NCBI GenBank assembly: GCA_018065145.1
Contig: JAGHTW010000001.1
Span: 1-38,284 of the forward strand
Origin: Candidatus Prevotella equi
GTDB taxonomy: Bacteria; Bacteroidota; Bacteroidia; Bacteroidales; Bacteroidaceae
Length of the DNA: 38,284 nucleotides
Reading direction: 5' to 3'
The translations under genes were made by a program, and so were the position numbers. The notes below the pieces were generated by a model that was not told the origin of the DNA, ran no database searches, and worked only from the letters and a program-made list of their open reading frames with translations. Positions 36,242 through 38,284 of this stretch are shown here, piece by piece (within the stretch, counting starts at the first letter, position 1; every line of letters begins with the position of its first letter).

Positions 36242-36718
36242 ATGAAAAGACTACACATTATTATATTATTTATAGCAATGGTGTTAAGCATCAACGCTCA
36301 GCCACACGGGAACAACAAGTTCAACCCTGAGCGATTTATGCGCGAACAAGAAGCATTCATCACTAAGGAAGCTCACCTGACACAACAAGAAGCAGCAGCA
36401 TTCTTCCCTATCTTCAGGGAAATGCAAAACAAGCAGCGTGAGCTCTTTGGCAAGATGAGGGAGTACGCTCACAAGAATCCACAGAATGACAAGGAAGCTG
36501 CAAGTTTCATCTCAAACATGGATAACATCAACATGCAGATTCAGAAGATAGCCCAACAGTACCACTCAAGATTCTGCAAAGCGATTCCAGCGAGGAAGGT
36601 TCTTCTATGCATAAAGGCACAAGAGATGTTCAAGCATAAAATAATGGACAATCTGGCTCAACGCATGAAACGCGGAGAAGGACCTGATAACAGAAGGCAA
36701 AAAAGACCTCAGAAATAA
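36242..36718 (+). CDS. Spy/CpxP-like periplasmic protein
   Basis: From ATG 36242 the product is 158 aa with a signal peptide (MKRLHIIILFIAMVLSINAQ) and a highly charged helical body. An LTxxQ-like motif appears as HLTQQEAAAFFPIFREMQ, and the Arg/Lys-rich tail ends RRQKRPQK. Spy, CpxP and ZraP proteins are helical periplasmic chaperones or stress sensors, and the resemblance is in pattern rather than identity. In-frame sequence upstream to 36212 lies in the previous gene and lacks the signal peptide. It is likely co-transcribed with the sigma factor and membrane protein. Confidence 0.72.
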   Translation: MKRLHIIILFIAMVLSINAQPHGNNKFNPERFMREQEAFITKEAHLTQQEAAAFFPIFREMQNKQRELFGKMREYAHKNPQNDKEAASFISNMDNINMQIQKIAQQYHSRFCKAIPARKVLLCIKAQEMFKHKIMDNLAQRMKRGEGPDNRRQKRPQK

Positions 36719-36732
36719 TACATAAAAAAAAT

Positions 36733-36851
36733 AACCACGTTAAAGCTATACTTTCGCATTACAAAAGTTATGCTTTAACGTGGTTAAACTTATGCTTCTA
36801 CCCAGTAAAAGTTGTACTTCAAGCAAGTCAAAGTTGTACTTTGACAACACT
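36733..36851. repeat. 22-bp-period repeat array 3 (upstream of prmC)
   Basis: Four plus-strand units begin at 36764, 36786, 36808 and 36830, exactly 22 bp apart. Cores are AAAGTTATGCTTT, AAACTTATGCTTC, AAAGTTGTACTTC and AAAGTTGTACTTT, each followed by about 9 diverged bases. The core is a dyad (AAAGT-TGT-ACTTT). A fifth copy is inverted at 36733-36754 and matches the unit at 36764 in 19 of 22 positions, so 36732-36746 and 36772-36786 form a perfect 15-bp stem. No T-run follows on the plus strand. Confidence 0.8.
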
Positions 36852-36871
36852 CAGCAAATGACAACACTCAG
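36842..36871 (+). repeat. 13-bp direct repeat across the prmC start
   Basis: TGACAACACTCAG occurs at 36842-36854 and again at 36859-36871, where it includes the TG of the ATG. The first copy overlaps the last unit of repeat array 3. Confidence 0.8.
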
Positions 36872-37718
36872 AACTCTCGCACAGCAGCTCGACAACTATG
36901 ATATTCACGAATCTCAAAGTATCATCAGGACACTTCTGGAGGATTCGTTCGGACTTTCATATACAGAGATTTGCTGTGGTGCAATAGATAACATTTCGGA
37001 TTCTGACAAACAGCGTCTTCAAACAATGATGTCACGCTTGTGCAACGGCGAACCGGTTCAGTATGTTACAGGTAAGACATTCTTCTTTGGCAGGGAATTT
37101 CACGTTAGACAAGGAGTACTCATTCCGCGACCAGAGACGGAGGAATTATGCGAATGGATAATAGATTCTTCAAAAGACCATAGTGCATGCAGCATTCTTG
37201 ACATAGGAACAGGAAGTGGCTGCATCGCAATTACCTTGGCATCGGAAAAGCCAGACGCTGATGTGACGGCATGGGACATAAGTAACGAGGCATTAAACAT
37301 TGCTATGGAGAATGCCCGTAACAACAATTGTCATGTTTCGTTTATTCACGCGGATGCACTTAACGCACCGATGACAGACAATGCCATGTATGATATAATA
37401 GTAAGCAATCCGCCATATATCTGCAATAAAGAAGCAAAAGAGATGGAGAGGAATGTACTGGAGCACGAACCGCATATTGCACTGTTCGTTGAAGATGACA
37501 CTCCCCTACTTTTCTACAAGAGCATTGCAGAATATGCTGCACATGCACTGAAGCATAACGGCATGCTTTTCTTTGAAATAAACCCACTTTATGCCGATGA
37601 AACCGCAGAAATGATGAGAGCGATAAACTTTCGTGACATAGAAATAAGAAAGGATCAATTCGGTAAGGACAGGATGATAAAAGCAATAAAAGGAAATTAT
37701 GGTACGCAACATGACTAA
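36858..37718 (+). CDS. prmC: Peptide chain release factor N5-glutamine methyltransferase
   Basis: Methylates the GGQ glutamine of release factors RF1 and RF2. From ATG 36858 it is 286 aa, the usual length. An N-terminal helical domain (about 1-85) is followed by a Rossmann methyltransferase with SAM motif ILDIGTGSGCIAITLA and the substrate motif VSNPPYI. An upstream in-frame ATG at 36780 would add 26 residues, but these are encoded entirely by the 22-bp repeats and are not part of the family. It overlaps recX by 20 nt. Confidence 0.94.
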   Translation: MTTLRTLAQQLDNYDIHESQSIIRTLLEDSFGLSYTEICCGAIDNISDSDKQRLQTMMSRLCNGEPVQYVTGKTFFFGREFHVRQGVLIPRPETEELCEWIIDSSKDHSACSILDIGTGSGCIAITLASEKPDADVTAWDISNEALNIAMENARNNNCHVSFIHADALNAPMTDNAMYDIIVSNPPYICNKEAKEMERNVLEHEPHIALFVEDDTPLLFYKSIAEYAAHALKHNGMLFFEINPLYADETAEMMRAINFRDIEIRKDQFGKDRMIKAIKGNYGTQHD

Positions 37719-38163
37719 GGAACAGGTATTAAGTAAACTGACAGCTGTCTGTGCACGTGGAGAGCATTGCATTGAGGATATGCGAAAGAAGATGGGGCGA
37801 TGGCAGATTGACGAAGAGACACAAAAATCTGTCATTGAGTTTCTTGTAAACGAACGCTACATTGATGAAGAACGCTATGCACGATTTTTCATAAACGACA
37901 AGATTAAATATAACCGTTGGGGACGAAAGAAGGTTGAACAGGCTCTTTACGTGAAAAGAATACCAAAAGAGATTTCATCACCTATACTTGACGAATTAGA
38001 AGACGAGACATACGAGGATATCTTATTGCCATTACTAAAAACAAAGATAAAATCAGTAAAGGGCAACAGCGACTACGAGATACGTATGAAGCTTATCAGA
38101 TTTGCAATGCAAAGAGGGTTTAGCTATGATCAATCAGTACACTGTGTTGATAAAATAATGTAG
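37699..38163 (+). CDS. recX: Regulatory protein RecX
   Basis: Modulator of RecA filaments. 154 aa made of three-helix repeats: VLSKLTAVCARGEHCIEDMRKKM, then VIEFLVNERYIDEERYARFFINDKIKYNRWGRKKVEQAL, which contains the family-typical YIDDxRYA-like motif, and a final repeat ending FSYDQSVHCVDKIM. It starts inside the prmC 3' end (ATG 37699, or ATG 37711 for a shorter form), indicating translational coupling. Confidence 0.9.
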   Translation: MVRNMTKEQVLSKLTAVCARGEHCIEDMRKKMGRWQIDEETQKSVIEFLVNERYIDEERYARFFINDKIKYNRWGRKKVEQALYVKRIPKEISSPILDELEDETYEDILLPLLKTKIKSVKGNSDYEIRMKLIRFAMQRGFSYDQSVHCVDKIM

Positions 38164-38181
38164 CCTTGTTCGCATAGGGAC

Positions 38182-38206
38182 AAAAAAAAAGGGCTCCGCT
38201 GAGCCC
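38182..38206 (-). terminator. Terminator of the candidate small RNA
   Basis: 6-bp G/C-rich stem (five G-C pairs, one T-A), 4-nt loop, nine Ts on the minus strand. Located 18 bp past the recX stop; weaker as a plus-strand terminator because no T-run follows there. Confidence 0.8.
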
Positions 38207-38245
38207 CAATCTTTGTTAACCTTAAATCTAATACTATGAAAAACA
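38182..38245 (-). ncRNA. Candidate small RNA of about 63 nt
   Basis: On the minus strand a complete promoter (GTTG 38279-38282, 20 nt, TAACTTTG 38251-38258) predicts a start near 38245. After about 40 nt of A/T-rich sequence comes an intrinsic terminator: GGGCTC/GAGCCC (38191-38196/38201-38206, 4-nt loop) followed by nine Ts (38182-38190). No minus-strand gene lies downstream, because recX converges on it. So the unit looks like a stand-alone short transcript rather than an mRNA leader. Confidence 0.5.
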
Positions 38246-38250
38246 CGATG

Positions 38251-38282
38251 CAAAGTTACGACTTATTAGCCATTCCTGCAAC
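38251..38282 (-). promoter_or_regulatory. Promoter of the candidate small RNA
   Basis: GTTG-N20-TAACTTTG on the minus strand, the same geometry as the secA and mutAB promoters. Confidence 0.65.
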
Positions 38283-38284
38283 TT

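Noticed and set aside
36732..36786. Intrinsic terminator after the Spy-like gene
   Set aside because: The stem is strong but no T-run follows on the plus strand; the A-run lies on the wrong side, and there is no minus-strand gene to terminate.
36780..36857. 26-residue N-terminal extension of PrmC
   Set aside because: It is encoded wholly by the 22-bp repeats, and the family begins at MTTLRTLAQQL-type sequence.
38236..38284. Plus-strand open frame beginning MKNTMQSYDLL that runs off the window
   Set aside because: Only 16 codons are visible, it overlaps the minus-strand promoter, and no plus-strand promoter supports it.

Overview
The window looks like chromosomal DNA of a member of the Bacteroidales, most likely a Prevotella or close relative (inference). 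Three things point there. Promoters have the Bacteroidota form: several show TTTG or TTG, a spacer of about 20 nt, then TAnnTTTG. Genes start after A/T-rich leaders rather than Shine-Dalgarno sequences. The gene content also fits: SecA with the long Bacteroidota-type insertion, a two-subunit methylmalonyl-CoA mutase, a DUF4105 protein, a GH43 enzyme with a dockerin-like tail, and a 29-residue basic protein beside HU. Most of the window is orderly core genome. No transposase, integrase, phage gene or CRISPR array was seen.

Layout. 1-600: divergent tRNA-Leu and tRNA-Cys genes with mirror-image promoters, and a partial duplication of the tRNA-Cys 3' end and terminator. 605-5058 (minus): hotdog thioesterase, then phenylacetate-CoA ligase, aminotransferase, omega-amidase-like hydrolase and rubrerythrin. 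5112-8363 (minus): outer-membrane barrel protein, LptC-like lipoprotein, CNNM/CorC membrane protein. 8459-13627 (plus): DUF4105 protein, SecA, small acidic protein; then tRNA-Arg. 13892-17901 (minus): mutA-mutB. 18193-20317 (minus): HU, the 29-aa basic protein, a strong terminator, RNase G. 20446-30450 (minus): a long tight run from the GH43 arabinanase through LemA, M48 protease, inositol-phosphatase-like enzyme, 3'-5' exonuclease, RlmI-like methyltransferase and TilS to a beta-helix lipoprotein. 30674-38163 (plus): GH51 arabinofuranosidase, lipoprotein, HAD phosphatase, TrmH-like methyltransferase, a mini-protein resembling a T9SS sorting domain, an ECF sigma cassette, prmC and recX. The right edge holds a promoter-to-terminator unit of about 63 nt on the minus strand, a candidate small RNA.

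How the genes work together. GH43 and GH51 are divergently transcribed from back-to-back promoters and form a small arabinan-degrading pair. PaaK, the aminotransferase and the omega-amidase fit arylacetate activation linked to aromatic amino acid synthesis. MutAB fits the succinate-propionate pathway. The sigma factor, single-pass membrane protein and Spy-like periplasmic protein look like an envelope-stress circuit.

The most unusual signal is non-coding. Three intergenic stretches (about 18025-18127, 33989-34076 and 36733-36851) carry short cores repeated at exactly 22-bp spacing. The cores differ between sites, tend to have dyad symmetry, and are separated by diverged sequence. At two sites an extra inverted copy lies at one end. 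I do not recognise a described element with this form.
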